From: Lachnospiraceae bacterium
Lineage (GTDB): Bacteria > Bacillota > Clostridia > Lachnospirales > Lachnospiraceae
Direction: 5' to 3'
NCBI GenBank assembly: GCA_022764465.1
Contig: JALERL010000020.1
Location: 1 to 58,710, forward strand
Length of the DNA stretch: 58,710 bases
Every line of letters begins with the position of its first letter. The stretch's first letter is position 1. A program made the position numbers and the translations under genes. The notes under the pieces were generated by a model. It saw only the letters and a program-made list of their open reading frames with translations. It searched no databases and was not told the DNA's origin. Below are positions 44,825-53,846 of the stretch, one piece after another.

Positions 44825-46156
44825 TTAAGGAAGAACTAATTGTTGTTCCGCGAAAACCTCATCTACATTTTCGATTCCATTCTTGTCGCAGATTGCCTGT
44901 ACCATATCTGCATTTCCATAGATTTTGCGGCTGATTGCAGCGAGATTTTCCCCCTTTTGTACAATATAATATCCCTGCTGCTGGATCTGTTCTGCCTCAG
45001 AAAATACCGGCTGTGCCGCCGGATCCACTGCCTGTTCTACCGGTGTTTCCTCTTGTACCGGTTCCTCTGTCACCCCATCTGCCACCGGTGATGTTTCGGT
45101 TTCCGGTTCCTGCTTTGTTTTCTCTTCTTTTTTGTCTTCCTTCTTTTCTTCTTGCTTCTTTTCATCCAGCTTTCTTACATTTCCTTTGATCGTCTCTACC
45201 AGAACCGATGGCTGTTCTGTTTCCGTTGTCTGCTCTGTCATGCTCTCTGTTTCTGACTGTGTCGTATATGGCAGCAACGATTCTGTTGCCGATGCATGCT
45301 TAGGATCGGACTGGTTAGTCATGACTGATACCGCATTCTCAAGATTCTTCATTTTCTCATAGTTATTCAACATATTAATGCCCAGCACGCAGAGTACCAG
45401 CATTCCGGCAAATCCTGTAGCATACCGGATACGACCCAGACGCGCCTTTGGTGCTTCTTCCTTTTTCAAAAGGATCTCCCGGTAGTTATTCAATGCTTCA
45501 TCTACGACCTTTTCCGGTTCAATCTTTGTCTCGCCCTTTGTGCGCTCTCTTATCATATAATCCTGCATCTGCGGATTCTTCTCATAATAGATATAATATC
45601 CCTCTTTCTGCCAGACCGCACTGCTGTCACATGCAAACAGCTTTTCCTCCCGGTTCAGGGAGTCGGATAAAAGCAAGATCTTGTCCCGTCCGCCAAAAAA
45701 ACTGCGGTGGATATGCTCTAACTCCGGTGTCAGTCTTGGTGTATTTCCCTTTACATCGAGATACCAGCCGACCAGATAACTTCCCGGGAAATTCTGCTGT
45801 ACCTTTTCACAGATGGTCTCTCTGGTGCGTTCCGAGAAAACCGGTGTTACCCCTGCATAATACAGATTCTGCAACTCTACCGCACCATGTACGAATATGT
45901 AGTGATAATCTTCTTCTTTTTCCACATGCCCGACCAGCACACAAAGCCGCATCTCTTCCGGCCGCTCCATAACCGGATGCAGATAAGTATAAACATAATC
46001 TTCGATATATATTTTCTGTTTTCCCTGCGGTGTCCCGATCTGTCTGAAATTCTTCGGCTGACACGCATGTGGCTTGTTTTCACATGTGTTATCACATGTT
46101 TCCTCCGGCTTTTTCTCTCCCGGCTGCTCTTTTCCACCCTGTCGAATCTCTATCAT
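44825..46156 (-). CDS. Membrane-anchored LysM protein with a possible MPN/JAMM-like N-terminal domain
   Basis: A 443-residue protein. Residues about 48-195 resemble an MPN/JAMM fold: a YIEDYVYTYLHP start, strands around LCVLVGHVEK and a GWYLDVKG segment where true JAMM enzymes have GWYHSHP. The metal-binding His pair is absent. One membrane helix follows (about 243-262), then a Thr/Glu/Lys-rich linker and a C-terminal LysM domain (about 396-443, YIVQKGENLAAISRKIYGN). The N-terminal part would be cytoplasmic and LysM would bind peptidoglycan outside. The MPN assignment is my inference from pattern. The ATG has AGGCAGG upstream. Confidence 0.65.
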   Translation of the reverse strand: MIEIRQGGKEQPGEKKPEETCDNTCENKPHACQPKNFRQIGTPQGKQKIYIEDYVYTYLHPVMERPEEMRLCVLVGHVEKEEDYHYIFVHGAVELQNLYYAGVTPVFSERTRETICEKVQQNFPGSYLVGWYLDVKGNTPRLTPELEHIHRSFFGGRDKILLLSDSLNREEKLFACDSSAVWQKEGYYIYYEKNPQMQDYMIRERTKGETKIEPEKVVDEALNNYREILLKKEEAPKARLGRIRYATGFAGMLVLCVLGINMLNNYEKMKNLENAVSVMTNQSDPKHASATESLLPYTTQSETESMTEQTTETEQPSVLVETIKGNVRKLDEKKQEEKKEDKKEEKTKQEPETETSPVADGVTEEPVQEETPVEQAVDPAAQPVFSEAEQIQQQGYYIVQKGENLAAISRKIYGNADMVQAICDKNGIENVDEVFAEQQLVLP

Positions 46157-46271
46157 CTATGTACGCCTGCCTTTCTGCTCCCTTGCTTACTTTTGGACAA
46201 GCATATCATAAATGCTTTGCGTTTTTTGACGCATCCTGCACTCGTTTTTTGGTTTCGTATGACAGAATACC

Positions 46272-46303
46272 CAAAAAAAGCTGCCGCTTTTCCGCGACAG
46301 CTT
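46272..46303 (-). terminator. Terminator downstream of the transketolase genes
   Basis: AAGCTG pairs with CAGCTT and CGC with GCG, one mismatch, loop TTTTCC. On the minus strand it is followed by a run of T (TTTTTTTGG). It ends the transketolase unit 17 bases after the stop codon. Confidence 0.85.
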
Positions 46304-46319
46304 ATGGCTTTTGTCTTTT

Positions 46320-47264
46320 TTAGTTTTCTTTTACAAATGCTTTGACTTTTTTGTAGATACTTTCTGCGTCCAGACCATACTTCTTGATCAGTTCTACAGC
46401 CGGACCTGACTCTCCAAAGCGGTCATTGACACCGATTCTGCATACCTTTGTCGGTGCTTTCTCTGCCAGACATTCGCAGACAGCACTTCCGAGTCCACCG
46501 ATGATAGAGTGCTCTTCCACAGTTACAACCTTTCCTGTTTTTGCTGCGGATGCTGCAACTAATTCTTCATCTAACGGCTTGATCGTATGGATGTTGATCA
46601 CTTCTGCGCTGATTCCGTCTGCCTCTAAAAGCTTTGCTGCCTCTATGGATTCGCTTACCTCTAATCCGGTAGCGAAGATTGTTACATCGGTTCCTTCCTT
46701 TAAGACAACACCTTTTCCGATCTCAAACTTATAATCTGCATCGTTGAGTACCGGGATTGCCAGACGTCCAAATCTTAAGTATACCGGACCTACATATTCA
46801 TAAGCAGCCTTTACTGCTGCTCTTGCTTCTACATCATCACATGGATTGATTACGACCATACCAGGGATCTCACGCATGAGTGCAAGATCTTCTAAGCACT
46901 GATGGGTTGCGCCATCTTCACCGACAGAAATTCCCGCATGTGTTGCACCGATCTTCACATTCAGATGCGGGTATCCGATCGCATTACGTACCTGCTCGTA
47001 AGCACGTCCTGCCGCAAACATTGCAAAGGAGCTCATAAACGGTACCTTACCGGAAGCAGCCAGTCCTGCTGCGATTCCTGCCATATTTGCCTCTGCGATT
47101 CCACAGTCTAAGAAACGATCCGGGAATGCCTTTTTGAAAATCTCTGTCTTGGTTGCTCCAGCAAGATCTGCATCTAATACAACCAGATCCTCATGTTCTT
47201 TTCCTATCTCAACTAAAGCATTACCATAGCTTTCTCTTGTTGCAATCTTCTTTACTTCTGACAT
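46320..47264 (-). CDS. Transketolase, C-terminal subunit
   Basis: A 314-residue half-transketolase: pyrimidine-binding domain (about 1-180, with FLDCGIAEANMAGIAAGLA and GATHAGISVGEDGATHQ) and C-terminal domain (about 190-314). With the other half it forms the thiamine-diphosphate enzyme of the pentose phosphate pathway. Split transketolases are normal in many Clostridia and archaea, so this is not a frameshift. It overlaps the N-terminal subunit gene by 13 bases. Confidence 0.94.
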   Translation of the reverse strand: MSEVKKIATRESYGNALVEIGKEHEDLVVLDADLAGATKTEIFKKAFPDRFLDCGIAEANMAGIAAGLAASGKVPFMSSFAMFAAGRAYEQVRNAIGYPHLNVKIGATHAGISVGEDGATHQCLEDLALMREIPGMVVINPCDDVEARAAVKAAYEYVGPVYLRFGRLAIPVLNDADYKFEIGKGVVLKEGTDVTIFATGLEVSESIEAAKLLEADGISAEVINIHTIKPLDEELVAASAAKTGKVVTVEEHSIIGGLGSAVCECLAEKAPTKVCRIGVNDRFGESGPAVELIKKYGLDAESIYKKVKAFVKEN

Positions 47265-48088
47265 AATGCTTCACCTGCCTTCTCTAAATCTGCCATTGCC
47301 ACTTCAAACTGCTCATCATTCGGAGCTTTTCCGTGCCATCCTGCCTGGTTCTCCATAAAGGATACGCCCTTGCCCTTCACGGTCTTTGCAATAATCGCGG
47401 TCGGCATTCCTTTTACGGTCTTTGCTTCTTCGAATGCTTTTTTGATCTCTTCCATATTGTTGCCATCGATATTGATCACATGGAAGTTGAATGCTTCAAA
47501 CTTCTTATCGATCGGATACGGTGAACATACTTCTTCGATCGTTCCATCGATCTGAAGGTTGTTATTATCTACGATCACAGTCAGGTTCTCTAACTTGTGT
47601 GCTCCTGCCCACATAGCAGCTTCCCAGATCTGTCCTTCCTGGATCTCACCGTCTCCGCACATTGCGTATACATGATAATCCTTCTTATCCATAACGGCTG
47701 CCTGTGCCATGCCGACTGCAACGGATAAGCCTTGTCCAAGTGAACCGCTGGACATATCAACACCCGGAATATGCTTCATATCCGGATGTCCCTGTAAATA
47801 AGAACCTGTATGACGTAAGGTTGTCAGATCTTCTACCGGGAAAAATCCTCTGTGTGCCAGTGCGGAATAATATGCCGGTGCGATGTGTCCCTTTGATAAT
47901 ACAAAACGGTCACGATCTTCCATCTTCGGATTCTTCGGATCGATATTCATCTCCTCAAAATACAGATAGGTCATAAGATCTGCTGCAGAAAGTGATCCGC
48001 CCGGATGTCCGGATTTCGCACTGTGTACGGCTGTAACAATGCCTTTTCTGACTTCGTTTGCCTGCTTTTCTAACTCTAAAATCGTCAT
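47252..48088 (-). CDS. Transketolase, N-terminal subunit
   Basis: A 278-residue thiamine-diphosphate-binding half of transketolase. It has HSAKSGHPGGSLSAADLM, the LSKGHIAPAYY region and the ThDP motif CGDGEIQEGQIWEAAMWAG followed by VDNNNLQIDG. It works with the C-terminal half encoded next. It lies 43 bases after recR. Confidence 0.95.
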   Translation of the reverse strand: MTILELEKQANEVRKGIVTAVHSAKSGHPGGSLSAADLMTYLYFEEMNIDPKNPKMEDRDRFVLSKGHIAPAYYSALAHRGFFPVEDLTTLRHTGSYLQGHPDMKHIPGVDMSSGSLGQGLSVAVGMAQAAVMDKKDYHVYAMCGDGEIQEGQIWEAAMWAGAHKLENLTVIVDNNNLQIDGTIEEVCSPYPIDKKFEAFNFHVINIDGNNMEEIKKAFEEAKTVKGMPTAIIAKTVKGKGVSFMENQAGWHGKAPNDEQFEVAMADLEKAGEALCQK

Positions 48089-48131
48089 TGTTCTTATCCT
48101 TTCTTATCTCTTGATACCATGGATACCGGTA

Positions 48132-48728
48132 TCAGAGTTCTATTCTTCCTTCTAATGCCCGAAGCAGTGTCACTTCATCAATGTACTCTAAATCTCCTCC
48201 AACCGGTACTCCACTGGCGATCCTTGTCACCTTGATTCCGGTCGGCTTGATCAGCTTACTGATGTACATTGCTGTCGTTTCCCCTTCTAAGCTTGAATTC
48301 GTTGCTATTATAACTTCTTTTACATCACCTTGCAAGCGTTGCATCAATTCTTTTAATTTAATATCATTTGGTCCGATTCCAAGCATTGGTGATATTGCAC
48401 CATGCAGGACATGATATACACCTTCGTATTTGCCAGTTTTCTCATAAGCTGCCAGGTCTCTGGTATCCTCGACCACCATTATGACACTGTGGTCTCTGTC
48501 TTTGTTCTTACAGATTGGACAAAGTTCATCATCCGTAAGGGTAAAACATTCCTTGCAGTAATGTACGTTCCGCTTTGCCTGAATAATGGAATCACTCAGC
48601 TTCTCGACATTCTCTTCCGGCATATTCAGAATATGAAAAGCAAGACGCTGTGCTGACTTTGGTCCAATTCCCGGCAGTCCGGATAACTGTTCGATCAGAC
48701 GGCTGATCTGACTGCTGTAATAATCCAT
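48132..48728 (-). CDS. recR: Recombination protein RecR
   Basis: About 198 residues: an HhH segment ([18 protein letters not shown]), a Cys4 zinc finger (CKEC and CPIC), and a Toprim domain with [12 protein letters not shown]. It loads RecA at gaps with RecF/RecO. The start is the ATG after GAAGGAG (5-base spacing); the in-frame ATG six codons upstream would place this site inside the gene. It follows ybaB, with a terminator between. Confidence 0.95.
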   Translation of the reverse strand: MDYYSSQISRLIEQLSGLPGIGPKSAQRLAFHILNMPEENVEKLSDSIIQAKRNVHYCKECFTLTDDELCPICKNKDRDHSVIMVVEDTRDLAAYEKTGKYEGVYHVLHGAISPMLGIGPNDIKLKELMQRLQGDVKEVIIATNSSLEGETTAMYISKLIKPTGIKVTRIASGVPVGGDLEYIDEVTLLRALEGRIEL

Positions 48729-48792
48729 CTCTACTCCTTCATCCATACGTCTGCCGACGTAGTCTGGTTATTCCCTGTTTTCCATAAGCAAG

Positions 48793-48839
48793 GAAAAAAG
48801 CTGTATACGAAAGCACTCAGCTTTGTGTTACAGCTTTTT
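48793..48839. terminator. Hairpin terminator between ybaB and recR
   Basis: AAAAAGCTGTA (48795-48805) pairs perfectly with TACAGCTTTTT (48829-48839), and AAAGC/GCTTT form an inner stem. On the minus strand the stem leads into TTTTTTCC. It interrupts the classical dnaX-ybaB-recR operon, so recR may be expressed by read-through or from its own promoter. Confidence 0.75.
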
Positions 48840-48849
48840 CACACTACTT

Positions 48850-49203
48850 TTAAAATGGAAGTCCTGCGCCAAGACCACCTAATCCACCTGTGATCTTTGA
48901 CATGGATGCCTGTGACTCTTCGTCCATCTTACGAAGTGCTTCGTTGCAGGCTGCCATGATCAGATCCTCTAACATCTCTACATCATCCGGATCTACTGCT
49001 TCCGGATCGATCTTGATCTTCGTGATCTCCTTTTTACCGGATACGGTAACTTCTACTACGCCGCCGCCTGCTGCCGCAGTTACTTCCTTCGTCTCTAATT
49101 CCTTGGTTGCCTCTTCCATCTGACGCTGCATCTTCTGTGCCTGCTTCATCAGATTACCCATATTACCCGGCATACCTCCCGGAAATCCACCTCTTTTTGC
49201 CAT
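48850..49203 (-). CDS. ybaB: YbaB/EbfC nucleoid-associated protein
   Basis: About 117 residues. A Gly/Met-rich N-terminus (GGFPGGMPGNMGNLMKQAQKM) and a helix-strand core with VEVTVSGKKEITKIKIDP match YbaB/EbfC, a small dimeric DNA-binding protein next to dnaX and recR. AGGAGG is 5 bases before the chosen ATG, which removes six residues from the longest frame. Confidence 0.93.
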   Translation of the reverse strand: MAKRGGFPGGMPGNMGNLMKQAQKMQRQMEEATKELETKEVTAAAGGGVVEVTVSGKKEITKIKIDPEAVDPDDVEMLEDLIMAACNEALRKMDEESQASMSKITGGLGGLGAGLPF

Positions 49204-49228
49204 TTTTATCCTCCTATTCACCTTTCAC

Positions 49229-50797
49229 TTATTCGTCTTCAATCGTAATATCCATATTGATGATCTTCGACAGATCAACATATGATTCGTCGAATGGCCG
49301 GTTTGATTCATTTAATTGTACCGAAACTTCTATCTCCCGGTCAATACGTTCTGAAATAATTCTTTCAATTTCCTTCCGGTGATCTTCTCTTGCGACCATC
49401 TCAGCACCAACCGGATCATCTAAAACGATCATCAGCCGGTTGTCTCCGCCAAGACTTAAATGTGCCTGTTTCAGATACACCCTTGTCACACCCGGCATAT
49501 CCTGTACAATCGGTCCCCAGTTACGGACAACCTGCTGTACTTCTTCCGGAATTGCCTTCGGCATCTTAGGCGGTGCCACCTCTGCTGTCTGTACTGCCAC
49601 AGAAACATTCGGCTGTGCCTGTGCCACTGCCGCCACCGGGATTCCCTCCTCCATCCGCTTTTCCAAGTGCGCGATCCGGTCAGCCAGACTATCCGTCTGC
49701 GACTCCATCTGTGGCTTACACAGCTTGATCAACGCCACTTCGATCAGTATCCGCTTCTGTGAGGAATATTTGATCTGCCCTGACAGTTCCGAGAAAATCC
49801 GGATGTAACGCATCAGGACTTCTGCATCGATCATCTCTGATTCTTCCTTAAGGAGTGCAAGATTCTCACTGGAGATATCCAATACCTCTTCCATGTCATC
49901 GCAGCCCTTGATCAGCAGAAGATTCCGCAGATACCAGGTGAAGTCATTCACAAACTGTCCCAGTTCCCTGCCTTCTATGATCAGTTCTTCCATAATACGG
50001 ATCGCCTCTGCAACATTTTCACCGATCACTGCACGGAGCAGCCTTGAAAAAATCTCTGTATCAACCGCACCAAGTACCTCTAACACCTTATCATAGGTCA
50101 GCTTCTGTCCCAGATAAAATGCGATACACTGATCTAACAGGCTAAGTGCATCACGCATCGATCCGTCTGCCGCCTTGGCAATATAACGGATCGCTTTATC
50201 TTCCACTTCCACTTTTTCCTGTTCCATCAGATCCTTCAAACGTGCCGCGATCGTATCGATCGAGATCCGTCTGAAATCATATCGCTGGCATCTCGATAAG
50301 ATCGTGATCGGGATCTTATGCGCCTCGGTCGTCGCCAGAATAAATATCACATACGAAGGCGGTTCTTCTAATGTCTTAAGCAGTGCATTAAAGGCTCCTA
50401 TGGATAACATATGAACCTCATCAATAATATAAACCTTGTACTTTCCGGTTGTCGGTGAATATGTGACCTCTTCCCGGATCTGACGTATGTTCTCGACACC
50501 ATTGTTCGATGCCGCATCAATCTCTATTACATTTAAGGAACTGCCTTCTGCAATCGCCTTACAGGTCGGGCATTCCCCGCATGGGCTTCCATCCACCGGA
50601 TGTTCACAGTTAACTGCCTTTGCAAAAATCTTGGCGATGGTTGTCTTTCCCGTTCCTCTTGTTCCACAAAACAGGTATGCATGTCCGATACGTTCTGCTT
50701 TTATCTGGTTCTTCAATGTTGTTACGATATGATCCTGCCCTTTGACGTCTTCAAATTCCTGCGGGCGGAACTTACGATATAATGCCGTATAAGACAT
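49229..50797 (-). CDS. dnaX: DNA polymerase III subunit gamma/tau
   Basis: A 522-residue clamp-loader ATPase. Walker A GTRGTGKTT (about residue 45), a Cys4 zinc module (CEHPVDGSPCGECPTC), IDEVHMLS Walker B and a C-terminal tau-like region (about 370-522) are visible. It loads the beta clamp and holds the replisome together. No obvious frameshift slippery site for a separate gamma form was noticed. It is followed by ybaB. Confidence 0.96.
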   Translation of the reverse strand: MSYTALYRKFRPQEFEDVKGQDHIVTTLKNQIKAERIGHAYLFCGTRGTGKTTIAKIFAKAVNCEHPVDGSPCGECPTCKAIAEGSSLNVIEIDAASNNGVENIRQIREEVTYSPTTGKYKVYIIDEVHMLSIGAFNALLKTLEEPPSYVIFILATTEAHKIPITILSRCQRYDFRRISIDTIAARLKDLMEQEKVEVEDKAIRYIAKAADGSMRDALSLLDQCIAFYLGQKLTYDKVLEVLGAVDTEIFSRLLRAVIGENVAEAIRIMEELIIEGRELGQFVNDFTWYLRNLLLIKGCDDMEEVLDISSENLALLKEESEMIDAEVLMRYIRIFSELSGQIKYSSQKRILIEVALIKLCKPQMESQTDSLADRIAHLEKRMEEGIPVAAVAQAQPNVSVAVQTAEVAPPKMPKAIPEEVQQVVRNWGPIVQDMPGVTRVYLKQAHLSLGGDNRLMIVLDDPVGAEMVAREDHRKEIERIISERIDREIEVSVQLNESNRPFDESYVDLSKIINMDITIEDE

Positions 50798-50819
50798 ATC
50801 CTAACCTCTTTCTGTTGAT

Positions 50820-51893
50820 CTAATCACCAAAGCTGATTCCAATCGTCTTTGCTTCCTTTATCATCTTACAGTCCGGATCAACTACTTTCAGCTTGCCGGA
50901 AACTTCGCCAAGCGGTACACGCTTTGTTTCTCCGTTGATCATTGCGATCATATATCCATAATCTTCGTCTAAGATCGCCTGTGCCGCTGCTGCACCAAGT
51001 CTGGTACAAAGCACACGGTCATATGGACATGGGCTGCCGCCACGCTGTGTATGTCCCGGAACAGTCACACGTACTTCGGTTCCCGTCATTTGTGTGATCT
51101 GGTCTGCAATCTCATAAGAAACAGATGGATATTTGCTCTTTTTCTTCTTTTCCTTGTATTCCTTCTTCGTTAAGGCTGCATCTTCTTTCGAGATCGCACC
51201 CTCGGCAACTGCTAAGATGGTAAATCCTTTTCCTGCCTTTGTACGGTTATTGATAGCTTCTACGACGCGGTTGATGTCGTATGGGATCTCCGGCAGAAGA
51301 ATGATGTCTGCACCACTTGCCACACCGGAATACAGTGTAAGCCATCCAACCTTGTGTCCCATAACCTCTACAATGAATACACGGTTATGCGATGCTGCTG
51401 TTGTATGGATACAGTCGATTGCCTGGGATGCAACATTGATCGCACTCTGGAAACCAAAGGTAACATCCGTACCATAGATATCGTTATCGATCGTCTTCGG
51501 AAGATGGATGATATTTAATCCTTCCTCACGTAAAAGATTCGCTGTTTTCTGCGTTCCATTACCACCTAAGATTACCAGGCAGTCAAGATTCAGCTTATAA
51601 TAGGTCTGCTTCATGGCCTCTACCTTATCGAGTCCATTCTCATCCGGTACACGCATCAGCTTAAACGGCTGTCTGGACGATCCTAAGATTGTTCCACCCT
51701 TTGTTAAAATACCGGAAAAATCTGAAGAGGTGAGCAGACGATAATCACCATAGATCAGACCTTTATATCCATTATTAAATCCATATACTTCAAGTTCATC
51801 GACGCCATGACTTAATCCCTTTACTACACCGCGCATTGCTGCGTTTAATGCCTGGCAGTCTCCACCACTGGTTAACATTCCGATTCTCTTCAT
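50820..51893 (-). CDS. pfkA: 6-phosphofructokinase (donor signature mixed)
   Basis: A 357-residue phosphofructokinase-A family enzyme. GGDCQALNAA, TIDND (catalytic Asp136), EVMGHKVGWL and PGHTQRGGSP are present. The phosphate-donor loop is GGNGT (Asn112) where ATP enzymes have GGDGS and PPi enzymes GGDD, while PKTIDND has the Lys typical of the PPi-like branch and of some ATP enzymes in it. Gly at the key position favours ATP, but the metal-contacting Asp is Asn. AAGGAAGGG precedes the ATG. It has its own promoter with a palindrome at the start site. Confidence 0.9.
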   Translation of the reverse strand: MKRIGMLTSGGDCQALNAAMRGVVKGLSHGVDELEVYGFNNGYKGLIYGDYRLLTSSDFSGILTKGGTILGSSRQPFKLMRVPDENGLDKVEAMKQTYYKLNLDCLVILGGNGTQKTANLLREEGLNIIHLPKTIDNDIYGTDVTFGFQSAINVASQAIDCIHTTAASHNRVFIVEVMGHKVGWLTLYSGVASGADIILLPEIPYDINRVVEAINNRTKAGKGFTILAVAEGAISKEDAALTKKEYKEKKKKSKYPSVSYEIADQITQMTGTEVRVTVPGHTQRGGSPCPYDRVLCTRLGAAAAQAILDEDYGYMIAMINGETKRVPLGEVSGKLKVVDPDCKMIKEAKTIGISFGD

Positions 51894-51931
51894 AATGTAT
51901 CCCTTCCTTATCTGATTCTGTGTATGGAACT

Positions 51932-51945
51932 AGGAGAATTCTCCT
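51932..51945. promoter_or_regulatory. Palindrome at the phosphofructokinase transcription start
   Basis: AGGAGAATTCTCCT is a perfect 14-base palindrome lying at about +1 to +14 of the predicted leftward transcript. Its location fits an operator. No known binding protein is identified. Confidence 0.55.
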
Positions 51946-51952
51946 CTCTAAA

Positions 51953-51980
51953 ATATTACCACATCCGCAGTCCGATGCAA
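51953..51980 (-). promoter_or_regulatory. Promoter of the phosphofructokinase gene
   Basis: TTGCAT (51975-51980) and TAATAT (51953-51958) are 16 bases apart on the minus strand, between pepD and the phosphofructokinase gene. Both hexamers are imperfect, so confidence is moderate. Confidence 0.5.
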
Positions 51981-51988
51981 ATAAAAAT

Positions 51989-53431
51989 CTACGCCTTTAT
52001 CACCTCAAGCAGATATTCCCAGACACGCTTTGTCGAGGAAATACTCAGCTTTTCTTCTGTCGTATGGATTCCGATCATATCCGGTCCAAGTGAAATACAG
52101 TCTAAGCCTTCTAACTTTCCGGATAAGATACCACACTCTACACCTGCATGGATTGCCTGGATCACCGGCTTTTTACCATACATCTGCTCATAGATGCGCA
52201 CCATATCCTCACGCAGTGTGGAGTCCTTTTTATATTCCCATGCCGGATAATCTCCGGTACGCTTTGTGCTTCCTCCTACATAGGACGTAAGCTGCTCTAG
52301 CTTCGTAAGCAGGTATTCCTTTTCCGTTCCAACGGAGCTTCTGACGGCATAACGGAGGGATACCTTTTCTTCATCTAATATAAGAATTCCAAGATTTAAG
52401 GATGTCTGTACCAGTCCCGGAATGTCTGCGCTCATCTTCTGGATTCCGTTTGGAAGCTGGTTCAAGAGCAGAACTGTTTTCTCTGCCGCCTCCTTTGTAA
52501 GTACCCAGGTCGTCACCTTCCCTGCCTGTTTTGCACTGATACAGATATCCGGATCACTGGTGGAATACTCCTTCGAAATCACTGCCTGTAATTCTTCGAT
52601 CGCATGTAATACGGTATCTACTTCTGACTCCGGCACCAGAATACGTGCGGTTGTCTCTCTTGGGATTGCATTATCCTTTGTTCCACCCTGCATGGATGCA
52701 AGACCATAATCAGACACTTTTGCTGTCTCTAAAAGAATTCTTCCCATCAGTGTATTGGAATTGGCGCGTCCCTTGTCGATCTCTGTACCGGAATGTCCCC
52801 CGATCAGCCCTGCTACACGCAGATCAATCGCGATCGCTTCCATCTCTTCCCAGGAAGACGGAATCATACACTCCATGCTGCATCCGCCTGCACAGCTTGC
52901 AAGCATAATTCCCTCATCCTCAGAATCAAGGTTGATTAACTTTCTTCCCTTTAACATGGATACATCGATACCGGCAGCACCTTCCATACCAACTTCTTCG
53001 GAAACCGTGAATACGACTTCTAATCTCGGATGACTGATCGTATCGGATGCAAGGATTGCAAGTGCATAGGCAACTGCGATTCCGTCATCTCCACCGAGTG
53101 TTGTTCCTTCTGCGGTCACATAATCACCCTCTACCTTCAGCGTAAGACCATCGTTTTCAAAATCAATCTTACAACCCGGCTCTTTTTCACATACCATATC
53201 GATATGTCCCTGAAGAATGACCGGCTCCTTGTCCTCATAGCCCGGAGTTGCCTCTTTGATCATAACGATATTTTTCAGCTCATCCTGATATACTTCTAAG
53301 TTGTGTTCCTTTGCAAATGCAACGCAGTAATCGCTTAACTTATCCTCTTTGTAGGACGGATGCGGGATACTGCAGATCTTTTCAAAATAATGAAATACTT
53401 CTTTTGGTTCTAAATTACTTAATACTTCCAT
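51989..53431 (-). CDS. pepD: Aminoacyl-histidine dipeptidase (peptidase M20C)
   Basis: A 480-residue M20C di-zinc dipeptidase (PepD/carnosinase type). Metal-site motifs QGHIDMV, GGDDGIAVA and EEVGMEGAAGID are intact, and a lid/dimerisation domain occupies about 200-380. It hydrolyses dipeptides in the cytoplasm, including Xaa-His in the namesake. It lies downstream of an orphan PqqD gene and an oligopeptide transporter, which would fit peptide uptake and breakdown. Confidence 0.93.
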   Translation of the reverse strand: MEVLSNLEPKEVFHYFEKICSIPHPSYKEDKLSDYCVAFAKEHNLEVYQDELKNIVMIKEATPGYEDKEPVILQGHIDMVCEKEPGCKIDFENDGLTLKVEGDYVTAEGTTLGGDDGIAVAYALAILASDTISHPRLEVVFTVSEEVGMEGAAGIDVSMLKGRKLINLDSEDEGIMLASCAGGCSMECMIPSSWEEMEAIAIDLRVAGLIGGHSGTEIDKGRANSNTLMGRILLETAKVSDYGLASMQGGTKDNAIPRETTARILVPESEVDTVLHAIEELQAVISKEYSTSDPDICISAKQAGKVTTWVLTKEAAEKTVLLLNQLPNGIQKMSADIPGLVQTSLNLGILILDEEKVSLRYAVRSSVGTEKEYLLTKLEQLTSYVGGSTKRTGDYPAWEYKKDSTLREDMVRIYEQMYGKKPVIQAIHAGVECGILSGKLEGLDCISLGPDMIGIHTTEEKLSISSTKRVWEYLLEVIKA

Positions 53432-53448
53432 TTTTACGCCTCACTCTG

Positions 53449-53826
53449 TTACCTGGATATTTTTTCACGCTGCTTCTCACTCAGCTTATTGACATAGACC
53501 ACAAATCCATTGTTGTGCAGGGTCTGGATATACTGGGAAAGCCGCTGATACAATGGTTCTGCTTTCTCTCCGAACTGCTCATGCACACGCATACCGATCT
53601 CATAGATACTCGCTGTACCATCGATACAGTTCCATACAAAGCTGCCAAATTCATCTAATTCGATCTGGCTGGTCTTTGGTCTTTTAAAAAAGATCTGTGC
53701 GATCTTATTAAAAATCCCCTTGTTATGCACTGTGATCTCAATGTGTTTCTTCTCATTCGTGGAAAACTCATATAATGAATTATGTTTTGGTACATAATCA
53801 AGAAAATTCTCTTTCCTTTTTGCCAT
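53449..53826 (-). CDS. Orphan PqqD-family protein (RRE-like)
   Basis: About 125 residues. The C-terminal ~75 residues show the PqqD pattern: LDEFGSFVWNCIDGTASI, then MRVHEQFG and LHNNGFVVY. PqqD domains form the RiPP recognition element that binds precursor-peptide leaders, but no radical SAM enzyme or precursor peptide is visible nearby. The start is the ATG after AGGAGG (3-4 bases); a longer frame upstream has no ribosome site. It is 17 bases before pepD. Confidence 0.8.
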   Translation of the reverse strand: MAKRKENFLDYVPKHNSLYEFSTNEKKHIEITVHNKGIFNKIAQIFFKRPKTSQIELDEFGSFVWNCIDGTASIYEIGMRVHEQFGEKAEPLYQRLSQYIQTLHNNGFVVYVNKLSEKQREKISR

Positions 53827-53846
53827 GCTTCCTCCTGTATTCATAA

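Noticed and set aside
46320..48088. Transketolase broken by a frameshift
   Set aside because: Both halves have their own start and stop with domain boundaries at the usual split point; two-subunit transketolases are normal in this lineage.
48112..48134. TGATACC/GGTATCA inverted repeat before the transketolase genes as an operator
   Set aside because: It overlaps the start side of a 43-base gap and the recR stop region, and no promoter hexamers accompany it; too weak to claim.
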